Source: Chloroflexota bacterium (GTDB taxonomy: Bacteria > Chloroflexota > Limnocylindria > Limnocylindrales > CSP1-4). From it: a stretch of DNA of 64,000 nucleotides. The position numbers and the translations under genes are program-made. The stretch's first letter is position 1. Each line of letters opens with the position of its first letter. Location: assembly GCA_016191345.1 (NCBI GenBank), contig JACPOU010000025.1, positions 62,001 to 126,000 of the forward strand. The letters run 5' to 3'. Below are positions 44,268-52,916 of the stretch, piece by piece. The notes under the pieces were generated by a model. That model did not search any database. It was not told where the DNA came from and saw nothing but the letters and a program-made list of their open reading frames with translations.

Positions 44268-44304
44268 GCGCAAATATCGTTGCGCAGTCAACGAACCTTG
44301 TCAA
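44268..44304 (-). promoter_or_regulatory. Pirin promoter with operator-like inverted repeat
   Basis: Read leftwards there are TTGACA (44304–44299) and GATATT (44278–44273); the spacing of 20 bp is long. The perfect repeat GCGCAA–ATATCG–TTGCGC (44268–44285) covers the –10 region and would be a good repressor site. The binding protein is unknown. Confidence 0.5.
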
Positions 44305-44313
44305 GGGTGCAGC

Positions 44314-44361
44314 GGCCTGCGCCGATCCGTCGCCATCGGGCTGGCGATCCCGGCGCAGGCC
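44314..44361 (-). terminator. Long two-part hairpin after nucleoside hydrolase
   Basis: Outer arms GGCCTGCGCCG and CGGCGCAGGCC pair over 11 bp. Inside, TCGCCA and TGGCGA pair over 6 bp around a 6-nt loop. The hairpin starts 17 nt after the nucleoside hydrolase stop and has no T-tract behind it. It is the likely end of that transcript. Confidence 0.75.
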
Positions 44362-44377
44362 CTCGACGCCTGCCGGC

Positions 44378-45322
44378 TCAGGCCGTCCGGCCCAGGATCT
44401 CCGTGAGCATCCGGACGAACATCGGCTCGTCGGCGTCCATCGCGAACTGGACGTTGGCCGGCCTGCCGCTTCGGAACCGGAAGTCGCAGACGGTCCGGCC
44501 GATCGACAGCTCGCCGCCGGTCTCGACATCGACCGGGATGAAGTGGGTCGTGATGACCGTCGGATCGATGACGGCACAGACCGCCAGGGCGTCGTGGACC
44601 GGCGCGGCGCCGGCCCGGTGCATCGGCTGCGTCGAGTCGTAGCCATCGATCCGCTTCTCGATGAAGCGGGCGGCGGCCTCGCCGGCAGGCGTGCCGAGGG
44701 CCCGGAGCGCCCGGCAATCGTCGAGCGAGACGAGGGCGCGGTGGGTGGCGTCGAGGGGGACCATCCGGATCGGCCGGCCGCAGTTCACGACGATCCGGGC
44801 CGCCTCGGGATCGAGCCAGATGTTGAACTCGGCCGAGGCCGTCGAGTTCCCGTGGTCGTGGGCACCGCCCATGATCACGATCTCGGGGATCTTCTCGAGG
44901 ATCGCCGGCTCCTTCTGGATGGCCGTCGCGATGTTCGTGAGCGGCCCAACAGGGACGAGCGTGATGTCGCCGTCGCTGGCGAGGTACGTGTCGATGAGCC
45001 AGTCGACGCCGTGGCCGGGCTGGAGGGTCGCGGTCCTCGCCTCCGGGAGGTCGAGGAGGTCGCCGTGGATGCGGCTCGCGGGGTTGATCTGGGTCATCTG
45101 GGCGCGCGCGAGCGGCCGGCTCATGCCCTGGTGGACGGGGATGTCCGGCAGCCCGATCCAGTCGAAGACGCGGAGGGTGTTCTCCGTGCAGAAGTGGACG
45201 GCGGTGTTGCCGTTGACGGTCGTCGCGCCGATGAGCTCGATGTCCGGGCTGAGGGCCGCGACCATGAGTGCGACGGCATCGTCGGTGCCGGTATCGACGT
45301 CGAGGATGATCTTCGTGGTCAT
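44378..45322 (-). CDS. Inosine/uridine-preferring nucleoside hydrolase
   Basis: The 314-residue protein starts KIILDVDTGTDDAVALMVAA, the Asp cluster that binds Ca2+ and ribose in nucleoside hydrolases (the usual DTDPGxDD appears as DVDTGTDD). GATTVNGNT, VPVGPLTNIATAI, IMGGAHDHGNSTASAEFNIW and AAPVHDALAVCAVIDP (the late Asp) complete the pattern. It hydrolyses ribonucleosides to base and ribose. The ATG at 45322 fits the family start; the frame further upstream is not conserved. It is monocistronic and ends at a strong hairpin. Confidence 0.93.
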   Translation of the reverse strand: MTTKIILDVDTGTDDAVALMVAALSPDIELIGATTVNGNTAVHFCTENTLRVFDWIGLPDIPVHQGMSRPLARAQMTQINPASRIHGDLLDLPEARTATLQPGHGVDWLIDTYLASDGDITLVPVGPLTNIATAIQKEPAILEKIPEIVIMGGAHDHGNSTASAEFNIWLDPEAARIVVNCGRPIRMVPLDATHRALVSLDDCRALRALGTPAGEAAARFIEKRIDGYDSTQPMHRAGAAPVHDALAVCAVIDPTVITTHFIPVDVETGGELSIGRTVCDFRFRSGRPANVQFAMDADEPMFVRMLTEILGRTA

Positions 45323-45452
45323 GGGCGCCAGTCTGCCCGATCCCGGGGCGGCGTGGCGCGGCGCGCGCCGCGTGGGGGCGATCCAGCAACGTGGCCGCCC
45401 AGGCGCCGGCGGGCGCCGGTGGGCGCCGGCAGCGGCGAGTTTCCGCCGTCTA

Positions 45453-45590
45453 CTCCCCCGGCGAGTGGTGGTCGCGCGCGGGACCCTCGTGTGCCCGCGC
45501 GCTGCGGTCGCTGAGGCGTGGATCCGTCCCGGATCGAGGCCGCGAACGGCCATTCGGCCCGGTCCGCGCTCCCACCACTCGCCCGGAGGG
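45453..45590. other. Candidate multibranched structured RNA or cruciform element
   Basis: A 19-nt stem pairs 45453–45471 with 45572–45590 (16 Watson–Crick pairs, one G–U, two mismatches; 12 contiguous). Inside lie three separate hairpins. One is 45474–45502, with arms GCGCGCGGG/CCCGCGCGC. The second is 45521–45535, GATCC/GGATC. The third is 45538–45551, GGCCG/CGGCC with a CGAA loop. This makes a four-way junction. It sits in the 513-bp divergent gap (45323–45835) between the nucleoside hydrolase and the split dikinase, where no convincing gene is seen. Strand and function are unknown. Confidence 0.5.
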
Positions 45591-45835
45591 TACATGGAAG
45601 ATTTCGGCGCCGGGGCAGCGACGCCCGGCGCCGGGACGTCGCCTCCTGCTCTCCCTCATTTCCGGGAGCCCAAGGCGCGGCCCGGCCGTTGGTCGGGCAG
45701 CCGCCGCGAACGGCGGGGCGCCGGCCCGCGGCCAGTCGGCCGAGGGCTGCCCGGGTGAATCGCGGCCGCTACACTGCAACCGCTCCGGCAGGCGCGGGCA
45801 TCGGAACCGCGGGCGTGGAGCGGAGGAACATCGGC

Positions 45836-46729
45836 ATGTGGCGTCCCGAGGGTCCGCCGATCGCGTGGCTGGGCGCCGTCGAGGGCGACGTGCGCCTCGT
45901 CGGCGGCAAGGCGGCGTCCCTCGACCGGCTCGCCCGGCTCGGCTTCGAGATTCCGCCCGGGTTCTGCCTCACGACGGTCGCCTTCGAGCGGCATCTCGAG
46001 ACCCTCGACGGGGCCGCGGCGGCGCTCGCCGCCCTGCCCGACGAGTCGGCGCGCCGGGCGCTGACGAGTGCGTTCGAGGCCGCGCCGATCGCGGCGCCCG
46101 TCGGCGACGCCCTGGAGCACGCGATCGACGAGCTCGTCCGGCGGCTGGCCGGGGCGGGCATCGAGGCGCCGCGGTTCGCCGTCCGGTCGTCGGGCCTCGG
46201 GGAGGACAGCTCCGCGGCTTCGTTCGCGGGCCTCCACGAGACGGAGCTCGGGGTGGAGCCAGCCGGCGTGGCGGCAGCGGTCCGACGCTGCTGGGCGTCC
46301 CTCTGGAGCGCGCCGGCGATCGCCTACCGCCAACGTCGCGGCCTCGCCCTCGACGGCGGCGGGATGGCCGTCGTGGTCCAGGCCCTCGTGCCCGCGGACG
46401 CGGCCGCGGTCGTCTTCACCCGGCATCCGGTCACCGGCCGCTCCGACCAGCTCGTGGTCACGTCGGTCCGTGGTCTCGGCGACGCGATGGTTTCCGGGAC
46501 GGTGACGCCCGACACGTTCGTGCTCGAGCGGCCCTCGCTCGCCACGGCTGACTACACGCCGGGCGACGGCGGCCCGGCGGCCCGGTCGATCGACGAGGCC
46601 GAGCTCGCCGCCCTGGCGGGCCTGGCCGTGAGCGTCGAGACGGGGTTCGGTGCGCCCGTCGACATCGAGGCGGCGATGGCCGCCGGCCGCTGGTACCTCC
46701 TCCAGGCGCGGCCGATCACGACGCGATGA
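45836..46729 (+). CDS. ATP-binding half of a split PEP-synthase/rifampicin-phosphotransferase-like enzyme
   Basis: The 297-residue protein is a PPDK/PEP-synthase N-terminal ATP-grasp domain. GDVRLVGGKAASLDRLARLG is the N-terminal glycine/lysine loop, FAVRSSGLGEDSSAASFAGL the ATP-binding arginine loop, VVFTRHPVTG the next, and WYLLQARPITTR the domain end, which normally leads into the rest of the enzyme. Here it stops and the remainder is a separate gene overlapping by ATGA. GGAGG precedes ATG 45836, and a TACACT –10-like box lies at 45770–45775. The domain transfers phosphate from ATP to the swivelling histidine domain of its partner. Confidence 0.9.
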   Translation: MWRPEGPPIAWLGAVEGDVRLVGGKAASLDRLARLGFEIPPGFCLTTVAFERHLETLDGAAAALAALPDESARRALTSAFEAAPIAAPVGDALEHAIDELVRRLAGAGIEAPRFAVRSSGLGEDSSAASFAGLHETELGVEPAGVAAAVRRCWASLWSAPAIAYRQRRGLALDGGGMAVVVQALVPADAAAVVFTRHPVTGRSDQLVVTSVRGLGDAMVSGTVTPDTFVLERPSLATADYTPGDGGPAARSIDEAELAALAGLAVSVETGFGAPVDIEAAMAAGRWYLLQARPITTR

Positions 46730-48462
46730 CGACGCCCGACGCGCCTGGCCCGCTCAACGCCGCTGGAGTGGCTGGGCCCGACGATGCCGGCGGCCCGGCG
46801 TCCCCCGGCGTGGCGGATCCGGTGCCGGCCGGTGCGGACCACCTCCCGGCCGGCACGGACGCCTTCCCCATCGCGTGGGAATCGCCGGCGGACCCAGACC
46901 TCTCCTGGGAACGCGACGACATGCACATGCCGTTCGCGCTGGCGCCGCTCGCCGAGGACTACGTCCGGACGCTGGGCCACGGCTTCAATCTCTGCTACGA
47001 GCTCTATGGCGGCTTCCCGCAGCGGCTCCACACCCGGGTCTGGAATGGCTACACGTACATCGCCTTCATGGCCAACCTGCCCGAGGCGGAGCGCGCGGCG
47101 AACCGCGAACGCTGGCTGGCCGCGATGCGCGAGCGGATCGCCGCCACCGAGCGCTTCTGGGCGGACGAGGTCCTGCCGGAGCTGCGGGAGCTCGAAGCCG
47201 GCATCCGGTCGATCGACGTCGAGTCCCTCGACCCGACGGCGCTTGCCGGCGCCTGGGATGCCGCATGGGCATCGGTGAGCCGCATGTGGGACCTCCACTT
47301 CCTGATCATCATCGGGCCGTACATGGTCCTCGAGGACCTCGCCGACCTGTACGAGGCGGCCATCCCCGACGCCGCGAGCGGGGACGCGATGCGCCTCGCC
47401 CAGGGCGCGAAGCACGACCTGCTGGAGGTCGAGCTCGGCCTAGAGCGGCTGGCGGCCGCGTTCGAGGCCGCGCCCGCGGTTGCGGCAATCCTCCGCGAAC
47501 GGCCGCGCGGCAGCGTGCGCCCGGAGGACCTCGCCGCCGCGCCGGGCGGCGCGGCGGTCGTCGCGGAGCTGGGCGCCTTCCTGGACCGGCACGGTCACCT
47601 CGGCCAGAGCTTCGACGACCTGATGGAGGCGTCCTGGACGGACGAGCCCCGCCAGCTCCTGGGCGAGCTTGCGCTCCGGCTCTCGGCACCCCCGGAGCCG
47701 GCGATGGTCCGTCAGGCGCGGCTCGCCGCGGAGGCAGACCGCCTGGCCGCCGCCGCGCGAGAGCGGCTGGCCGGCGAGCCGGATCGGCTGGCCGAGTTCG
47801 AGCGGCTGCTGGGCCACGCCCGGACGATCGGGCACCTCACCGAGGGCCACAACTACTGGATCGACCGGATGGCCCAGGGCCGCATCCGGACCCTCTCCCT
47901 GCGGGTCGGCGGCCGGCTGGTCGCGTCCGGCGTCATCGCCGAACCGCACGACGTGCTGTTCCTGCACCGTGACGAGGTCCGGACCGGGATCGAGGCACCC
48001 ACCGACATGCGCGCCCTCGTCACCCTTCGCCGCGCCGAGCACGAACGCTGGCGCGCCACCACGCCGCCGCGGTTCGTCGGGGCGACGCCCGGGCCGCCGA
48101 ATACGGATCGCTTCGACGGCGAGCGGTTCACCTCCACGGAGGCGGATGTCATCCTCGGCACGGGCGCGTCCGCGGGCATCGTCACGGGGCCGGCGCGGGT
48201 CGTCCTGGGTCCCGCCGACTTCGGGCGGATCCAACCGGGCGACATCATCGTCTGCCCCTCCTCGAATCCCTCCTGGGTGCCCGTCTTCACGATCGCCGGC
48301 GGGCTGGTCACGAACACCGGCGGGGTCCTGTCGCACGCGGCCGTCGTGGCCCGCGAGTTCGCCCTGCCGGCCGTCGTCGGGACGACCGACGCCACGACGC
48401 GGATCCGTGACGGGCGGCGAGTCGAGATCGACGGCACGAGCGGCCGGGTCCGGCTCCTGTGA
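46726..48462 (+). CDS. Substrate-binding and swivelling-His half of the split PEP-synthase-like enzyme
   Basis: The 578-residue protein lacks an ATP-grasp domain. After a ~45-residue Pro/Ala-rich leader comes a large helical region (LHTRVWNGYTYIAFMANLPE, HGHLGQSFDDLMEASW, EGHNYWIDRMAQGRIR) like the substrate domain of rifampicin phosphotransferase and phenylphosphate-synthase-type proteins. The C-terminus is a PEP-utilising mobile domain with NTGGVLSHAAVVAREFALPA, where the His is phosphorylated. No PEP/pyruvate barrel is present, so the final acceptor is probably a small molecule. An MFS exporter follows by GTGA overlap, which favours a drug or xenobiotic role. This is inference from layout. 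Confidence 0.82.
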   Translation: MTTPDAPGPLNAAGVAGPDDAGGPASPGVADPVPAGADHLPAGTDAFPIAWESPADPDLSWERDDMHMPFALAPLAEDYVRTLGHGFNLCYELYGGFPQRLHTRVWNGYTYIAFMANLPEAERAANRERWLAAMRERIAATERFWADEVLPELRELEAGIRSIDVESLDPTALAGAWDAAWASVSRMWDLHFLIIIGPYMVLEDLADLYEAAIPDAASGDAMRLAQGAKHDLLEVELGLERLAAAFEAAPAVAAILRERPRGSVRPEDLAAAPGGAAVVAELGAFLDRHGHLGQSFDDLMEASWTDEPRQLLGELALRLSAPPEPAMVRQARLAAEADRLAAAARERLAGEPDRLAEFERLLGHARTIGHLTEGHNYWIDRMAQGRIRTLSLRVGGRLVASGVIAEPHDVLFLHRDEVRTGIEAPTDMRALVTLRRAEHERWRATTPPRFVGATPGPPNTDRFDGERFTSTEADVILGTGASAGIVTGPARVVLGPADFGRIQPGDIIVCPSSNPSWVPVFTIAGGLVTNTGGVLSHAAVVAREFALPAVVGTTDATTRIRDGRRVEIDGTSGRVRLL

Positions 48463-49862
48463 CCGCGCCGGCATCGGGCCGGCTGCTGACCCCGCTGATG
48501 CTGGGCGTCGCCAGCGGGTCCATCCTCGTCCCCCTCAACTCGACGATGCTCGCCGTCGCGCTGCCGGACGTCATGGACGAGTACCGGCTCGGGGCGGACG
48601 CGGTCTCCAGCCTCGTGTCGCTGTACCTCGGGGCGGTCGCCGTGGCGCTCCCGCTCAGCGGCTCGCTCGGCGACCGGTATGGCCAGCGCCGGCTCTTCCT
48701 CGGTGGCGTGGTGCTGTTCGCCGCGGCCTCGCTCCTCGCCGTGGCGGCGAACGCGTTCCTCGTCCTCCAGGTCGCCCGCGTCCTCCAGGCGCTCAGTGGG
48801 GCGGCCGTCTCGACGAGCTCGGCGGCGCTCATCCGGGCCGCGGCCCCGCCCGCCCGGCGCGGCGAGGCGTTCGGGATCTTCGACCTCCTGGTCTCCACGA
48901 GCGCGGCGGCGGGGCCGTTCGTCGGCGGCGTCCTCGTCGGCGCGTTCGGCTGGCGTTCGCTGTTCGTGGTCGCCGTACCCGTCGCGATCCTCGCGGCGAC
49001 GAGCGTGGGGCTCTGGCTCCGCCCGGGCGGCGAATCCGACGCGGCAGCAACGACTGCGCTGCGGCGCCCGATGGATCCGGCGGGTCTCGCCCTCCTCGCC
49101 CTGGTCATCGTCGCCTTCCTGGTGGCTCTCCGGCCGCCCAGTGCCACGGTGGGCCTCGCGGCGGGTCTCGCCGTTGCGCCACTCGGGCTGGCCTTCGCCT
49201 GGTACGAGCTCCGGACGCCGAACCCCGCGGTCGATCCGCGACTCTTCCGCTCACGGACGTTCGCCGCCGCGGTTGGGGGCGTGTTCGGGAACACCGTCGT
49301 CCTCCACGGCTCCTTCCTGATCGTCCCGCTCCTCGTGGAACGTCTGCTCCACGAGAGCGCGACGACCAGCGGCCTCGTACTCCTCGGCATCTCGGGCGTC
49401 GCTGCCCTGGTGGCGCCCCTCGGCGGACGGGTGTCGGACCGCCGCGGACGCCGGACGCCCGTGGTCGTGGGGGCCCTCGTCACGACGGCCGGGTTGGGGC
49501 TCCTCGCCATTCCCCTCGCCGACGTGTCGCCGGTCAGCGTGGCCGCCCTGCTCGGCGTGGTGGGGCTCGGGATGGGTCTCTCGGGCTCGCCGCGCCAGGC
49601 AGCGGCCTTCGAGGCCGTCGGTCCGGAGCGGGTCGGGATGGCCGCCGGCACGTACTACACCGGGCGCTACCTCGGCGGCGTGGTCGGGGCGAGCGTGGCC
49701 GGGGCGACGCTCGCCGCGGGGGTCACCGCCGGCGGCGTGGCGCTGGGCTTCGCGGTGCTCGCGGCCACGGCCCTCGTCGTCGCCATCGTCTCGCTCGGCC
49801 TCCCCGGGCGCCCGGCGGCGACATCGATCCATTCATCGGGCCTGGAGTCAGCGGCGGGCTGA
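48459..49862 (+). CDS. DHA2-type MFS exporter
   Basis: The 467-residue protein has about 14 hydrophobic helices. The motif SGSLGDRYGQRRLFLGG (MFS motif A) lies after the second helix, ARVLQALSGAAVSTSSAALI is motif B-like, and STSAAAGPFVGGVLVGAFGW matches motif C of drug:H+ antiporters. The repeat motif SDRRGRRTPVVVG marks the second half. It probably exports a drug or metabolite using the proton gradient. It starts at GTG within the stop of the split phosphotransferase gene, so the three genes form one operon. Confidence 0.9.
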   Translation: MTAPASGRLLTPLMLGVASGSILVPLNSTMLAVALPDVMDEYRLGADAVSSLVSLYLGAVAVALPLSGSLGDRYGQRRLFLGGVVLFAAASLLAVAANAFLVLQVARVLQALSGAAVSTSSAALIRAAAPPARRGEAFGIFDLLVSTSAAAGPFVGGVLVGAFGWRSLFVVAVPVAILAATSVGLWLRPGGESDAAATTALRRPMDPAGLALLALVIVAFLVALRPPSATVGLAAGLAVAPLGLAFAWYELRTPNPAVDPRLFRSRTFAAAVGGVFGNTVVLHGSFLIVPLLVERLLHESATTSGLVLLGISGVAALVAPLGGRVSDRRGRRTPVVVGALVTTAGLGLLAIPLADVSPVSVAALLGVVGLGMGLSGSPRQAAAFEAVGPERVGMAAGTYYTGRYLGGVVGASVAGATLAAGVTAGGVALGFAVLAATALVVAIVSLGLPGRPAATSIHSSGLESAAG

Positions 49863-49925
49863 GACCCCGGGGTGGGGGCCGCGGCTCGGGCGCCGCGGGG
49901 CGGGCGCCGCGCTCGAGAACCCGGG

Positions 49926-52262
49926 TCAGCTCGACGGGCTCGTCGCCAGCTCGGACGACGCCGTCGACGCCGGGGCGTCGAGGGTCCCGGCACCCGGGGC
50001 GTCGAGGGGCCCGGCACTCGGGGACTCGTCTCCCGGCGCGGGAACGTTCCGTCGCGGCCGTCCGCGCCGCATCCCGAAGCCGTCGAGGTTCGCGCCGGCC
50101 TCGGTCCCGGGCAGGAGATCCTCGGCGACGGCGGTCTCGTCGACGTAGACCGGCAGCGAGAAGCCGAATTCCGTGCCGCCCTCCGGCCGGCGCCTGGCCC
50201 AGATGTCGCCCCCCATCGCCTTGACGAGCTCGTGGCAGACGAAGAGGCCCATGCCCGCCCCCGCGATGCCGGCATGCTCCGGTGAGCGGTAGTAGAGGGT
50301 GAAGACGCGATCCGCGGCATCGGCGGCGATGCCCGGACCGTCATCGAGGACGCGGACGACGACCGTCTCCCCCTCCAGCCGGACCGCCACCTGGACCGTG
50401 GCGCCGTCGCCGGCGTACTTCGCCGCGTTCGACAGGAGGTTCCGCATGATCTGGGCGAGGTGGTCGTCGTCGGCGGCGACCACGGGCAGCGGGCCGGCGA
50501 CATCGAGGCTGATCGTGCCGGCCGGCCAGAGGTCCTTCTCGCGGGCGATCAGGTCGGCCAGGAGCCGATCGATCAGGACCGGCCGGGGTCCGCCGAGCTC
50601 CGTTCCACGCTCGATCCTGGCGAGCACGACGAGGTTCTCGATGATTCGCTGGAGCCGCTCGGACTCGTCGGCGATCGTCTGGAGCAGCTCAGCCCGGGTC
50701 TCGTCGTCCATCCGGTTGCGCCGCGCGAGGAGGAGCTGGGCGCCGCCGTAGATCGAGGTGACCGGCGTCCGCAGCTCGTGCGAGAGGACGCCGACGAAGC
50801 GCTCGCGGATCCGGTCCGCCTCGAGGCGCCAGCTGACGTCGGCGATGATCGCGACGTTGAACGGAACATCCTCGTCGAGCTCGAAGTGGGTCTGGGCGAT
50901 CTCGGCCGGGAAGTGCGTTCCGTCCCGACGCCGGGCCGTCGTCTCGGCGCGCCGGACGCCGTGCGTGTCGGCGACCGCCGGGGCGATCGCCCCGTCGGGC
51001 ACCGGCACGAGGTCGGTCAGGTTCAGCCCCACGAGCTCGTCCGCGCCGTAGCCGAACAGCTCGCCGGCCTGCCGGGTGGCCCAGGTGATCCGGTCGTGCC
51101 TGTCCAGGGCGAGGATCGCGTTCGGGTCCGCCTCGAGCAGGGCCCGGAACCGCGCCTCGCTCTCGCGGATGGCCGCCGTCTCGGCAAGCGATCGCTGGGC
51201 CTCCTCGAGGCGGATGAAGGCATCGAGCCGCTCGACCGTCCGCGCGGTCAGCGAGCCGAGCACCGTCAGGAGCGCGAGGTCGTCCTCGACGAAGAGCGGC
51301 CGGCCCTCGACCTCGGCGATCAGGCTGCCCGTCCAGCCCGATTCCGCCGCGATCGGGACGCTGATCCGTGTGACGGGCGTCGCGGGATCGTCGAGCGGCC
51401 GCGCGACGAGGGCGGAAATGTCCGCATCGCCGAGCGTCGCGAGCGGTGCGGTCCGGCCGTCGGCCCGGATCTCGACGCTCCGGGCGCCGAGGATCTCGCG
51501 GGCCGCCCGCGCGAGCTCGGACCACAGCAGCTCGGGACCCGAATGCGATGGGGCGACGACGAGGCGATGGGTGACGTCGAAGGCGACGGACTGTTGGGCG
51601 ATCCGGCGGAACCAGCGGGGGGGCAGGAACGCGGCGAGATAGCCGAGCCCGGCGGCGACGGCGAACCCTCGGGAAACCGCAAGGGCGGAGGCCGGGCTCG
51701 TCCCGTTGGCGGCCGCCGACGCGATCCCGGCGATGAGGATTCCGAGGCCGAAACAGACCGTGGCCAGGCCCGCCAGGGTGAGCCGCAGGCGGGCGAGCCC
51801 GAACCGCTGGCGGCCGTCGAGGATGAACCGGGCCCCGGCCGCGGCCTGCACGATGAAGAAGAAGGCGACGTACGCGAGCGTCGTCCCGGCGGTCCGGGGC
51901 AGGAATCCCAACATGACCGAGTTCACGAGCCAGCCGGCCCAGACGAGGGGCATGACCCACGCTGGCAGCCGCCGGACCATGGCCGCCAGCCGGAGGACGA
52001 GGACGGGCTGGAGGAGCAGCACCGCGATGACGATCGGGCGGAGGACACCGACCACGCCGGGAACGGCGGTGCTCAGCAGCGAGTAGGCGAACAGCGCCGC
52101 GAGCGGCGCGAAGACGAGGACGACGGCGCGCTCGACGGGCCCCGGCCGCTGGCGATAGCGCCACAGGGACACGGCGAACACGCCGTAGTAGATCGCCTGC
52201 AGCGCGACGGTCAATGCATCCACGGTCCCGACATGATCGCCAGCGGCGGACCGGATCCGCAT
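49926..52262 (-). CDS. Membrane sensor histidine kinase with GAF-like and PAS domains
   Basis: The 778-residue protein has seven or eight N-terminal membrane helices (residues ~10–235), a GAF-like segment, a PAS domain (RFRALLEADPNAILALDRHD, then FGYGADELVGLNLTDLVPVP), and a HisKA domain with FVGVLSHELRTPVTSIYGGA (phospho-His). HATPase motifs follow: MRNLLSNAAKYAG (N box), VLDDGPGIAADAAD (G1) and GMGLFVCHELVKAMGG (G2). The last ~60 residues are Pro/Ala-rich with repeated LDAP. No response regulator gene is adjacent, so it is an orphan here. A TAACG–GGGG–CGTTA inverted repeat begins at the start codon (52262–52275) and may regulate it. Confidence 0.92.
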   Translation of the reverse strand: MRIRSAAGDHVGTVDALTVALQAIYYGVFAVSLWRYRQRPGPVERAVVLVFAPLAALFAYSLLSTAVPGVVGVLRPIVIAVLLLQPVLVLRLAAMVRRLPAWVMPLVWAGWLVNSVMLGFLPRTAGTTLAYVAFFFIVQAAAGARFILDGRQRFGLARLRLTLAGLATVCFGLGILIAGIASAAANGTSPASALAVSRGFAVAAGLGYLAAFLPPRWFRRIAQQSVAFDVTHRLVVAPSHSGPELLWSELARAAREILGARSVEIRADGRTAPLATLGDADISALVARPLDDPATPVTRISVPIAAESGWTGSLIAEVEGRPLFVEDDLALLTVLGSLTARTVERLDAFIRLEEAQRSLAETAAIRESEARFRALLEADPNAILALDRHDRITWATRQAGELFGYGADELVGLNLTDLVPVPDGAIAPAVADTHGVRRAETTARRRDGTHFPAEIAQTHFELDEDVPFNVAIIADVSWRLEADRIRERFVGVLSHELRTPVTSIYGGAQLLLARRNRMDDETRAELLQTIADESERLQRIIENLVVLARIERGTELGGPRPVLIDRLLADLIAREKDLWPAGTISLDVAGPLPVVAADDDHLAQIMRNLLSNAAKYAGDGATVQVAVRLEGETVVVRVLDDGPGIAADAADRVFTLYYRSPEHAGIAGAGMGLFVCHELVKAMGGDIWARRRPEGGTEFGFSLPVYVDETAVAEDLLPGTEAGANLDGFGMRRGRPRRNVPAPGDESPSAGPLDAPGAGTLDAPASTASSELATSPSS

Positions 52263-52463
52263 AACGGGGGCGTTACAAACGCGCCCGGCATCCTTGGCGC
52301 CGGGCGGCCGCCGCGGCGAGCGGGTGGCGCGGCGAGGGGGTGGCGCGGTCGATGGTGCGGCAATGGCTCGGCATGGGCCGCACGATTCTGGCCATTCCGG
52401 GTGCGCCGGCGCGCCGTCGGCCGGCGCACCGTCGGCCCGCGCCTGCCCTCGGCCCGCCGACCG

Positions 52464-52766
52464 CTACCCGCGCCTCGGTTGCGAGGTGATCGCGTCGTAT
52501 TCCGGGTGGCGGCGGACGTAGGCGGCGATGAACGGGCACTTGACGGTCACCCGGCCGCCCACCGCCCGCGCCGCCTCCAGGACGTGGCGCGCCAGCGCCG
52601 CGGCGATGCCGCGGCCCTCGAACTCCGGGAGCACCTCCGTGTGGACGAGGATCCGGCGACTGCCCACCAGCCGGTACTCGATGAAGCCCGCGAGCGACCC
52701 GTCCTCGACGGCCTCGTACCGGGTTGCCTCCGGGTGGTCGAGGATCTCGAGCTTCGGCACGTCCAT
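52464..52766 (-). CDS. Small GNAT-like N-acetyltransferase
   Basis: The 100-residue protein is a minimal GNAT (YidJ/PF14542-type). YRLVGSRRILVHTEVLPEFE then GRGIAAALARHVLEAAR gives the acetyl-CoA pyrophosphate loop, and VKCPFIAAYVRRHPEYDAI the C-terminal signature. Its substrate is unknown. A –10-like TATCGT (52779–52774) stands 7 nt before ATG 52766 without a ribosome-binding site, suggesting a leaderless message. It is divergent from malic enzyme. Confidence 0.9.
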   Translation of the reverse strand: MDVPKLEILDHPEATRYEAVEDGSLAGFIEYRLVGSRRILVHTEVLPEFEGRGIAAALARHVLEAARAVGGRVTVKCPFIAAYVRRHPEYDAITSQPRRG

Positions 52767-52916
52767 CGCAGCGACGATATCGCAGGGTGCCCCCGCCAGG
52801 TCGGCGTACCGCCCACGCTCCCAGACTGCCTCGCCGAATCTCCAACCCGCGCGCGTCCCGCGGAGAGCGGCCGTTCGGCCCACCGCGGTTCCGGGCGAGC
52901 GGGCTATCCTCGCGAG

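Noticed and set aside
45453-45590. Rifamycin-associated promoter element upstream of the split phosphotransferase
   Set aside because: The dyad does not match the short conserved element I recall from actinobacterial rifamycin genes; it is a larger nested structure.
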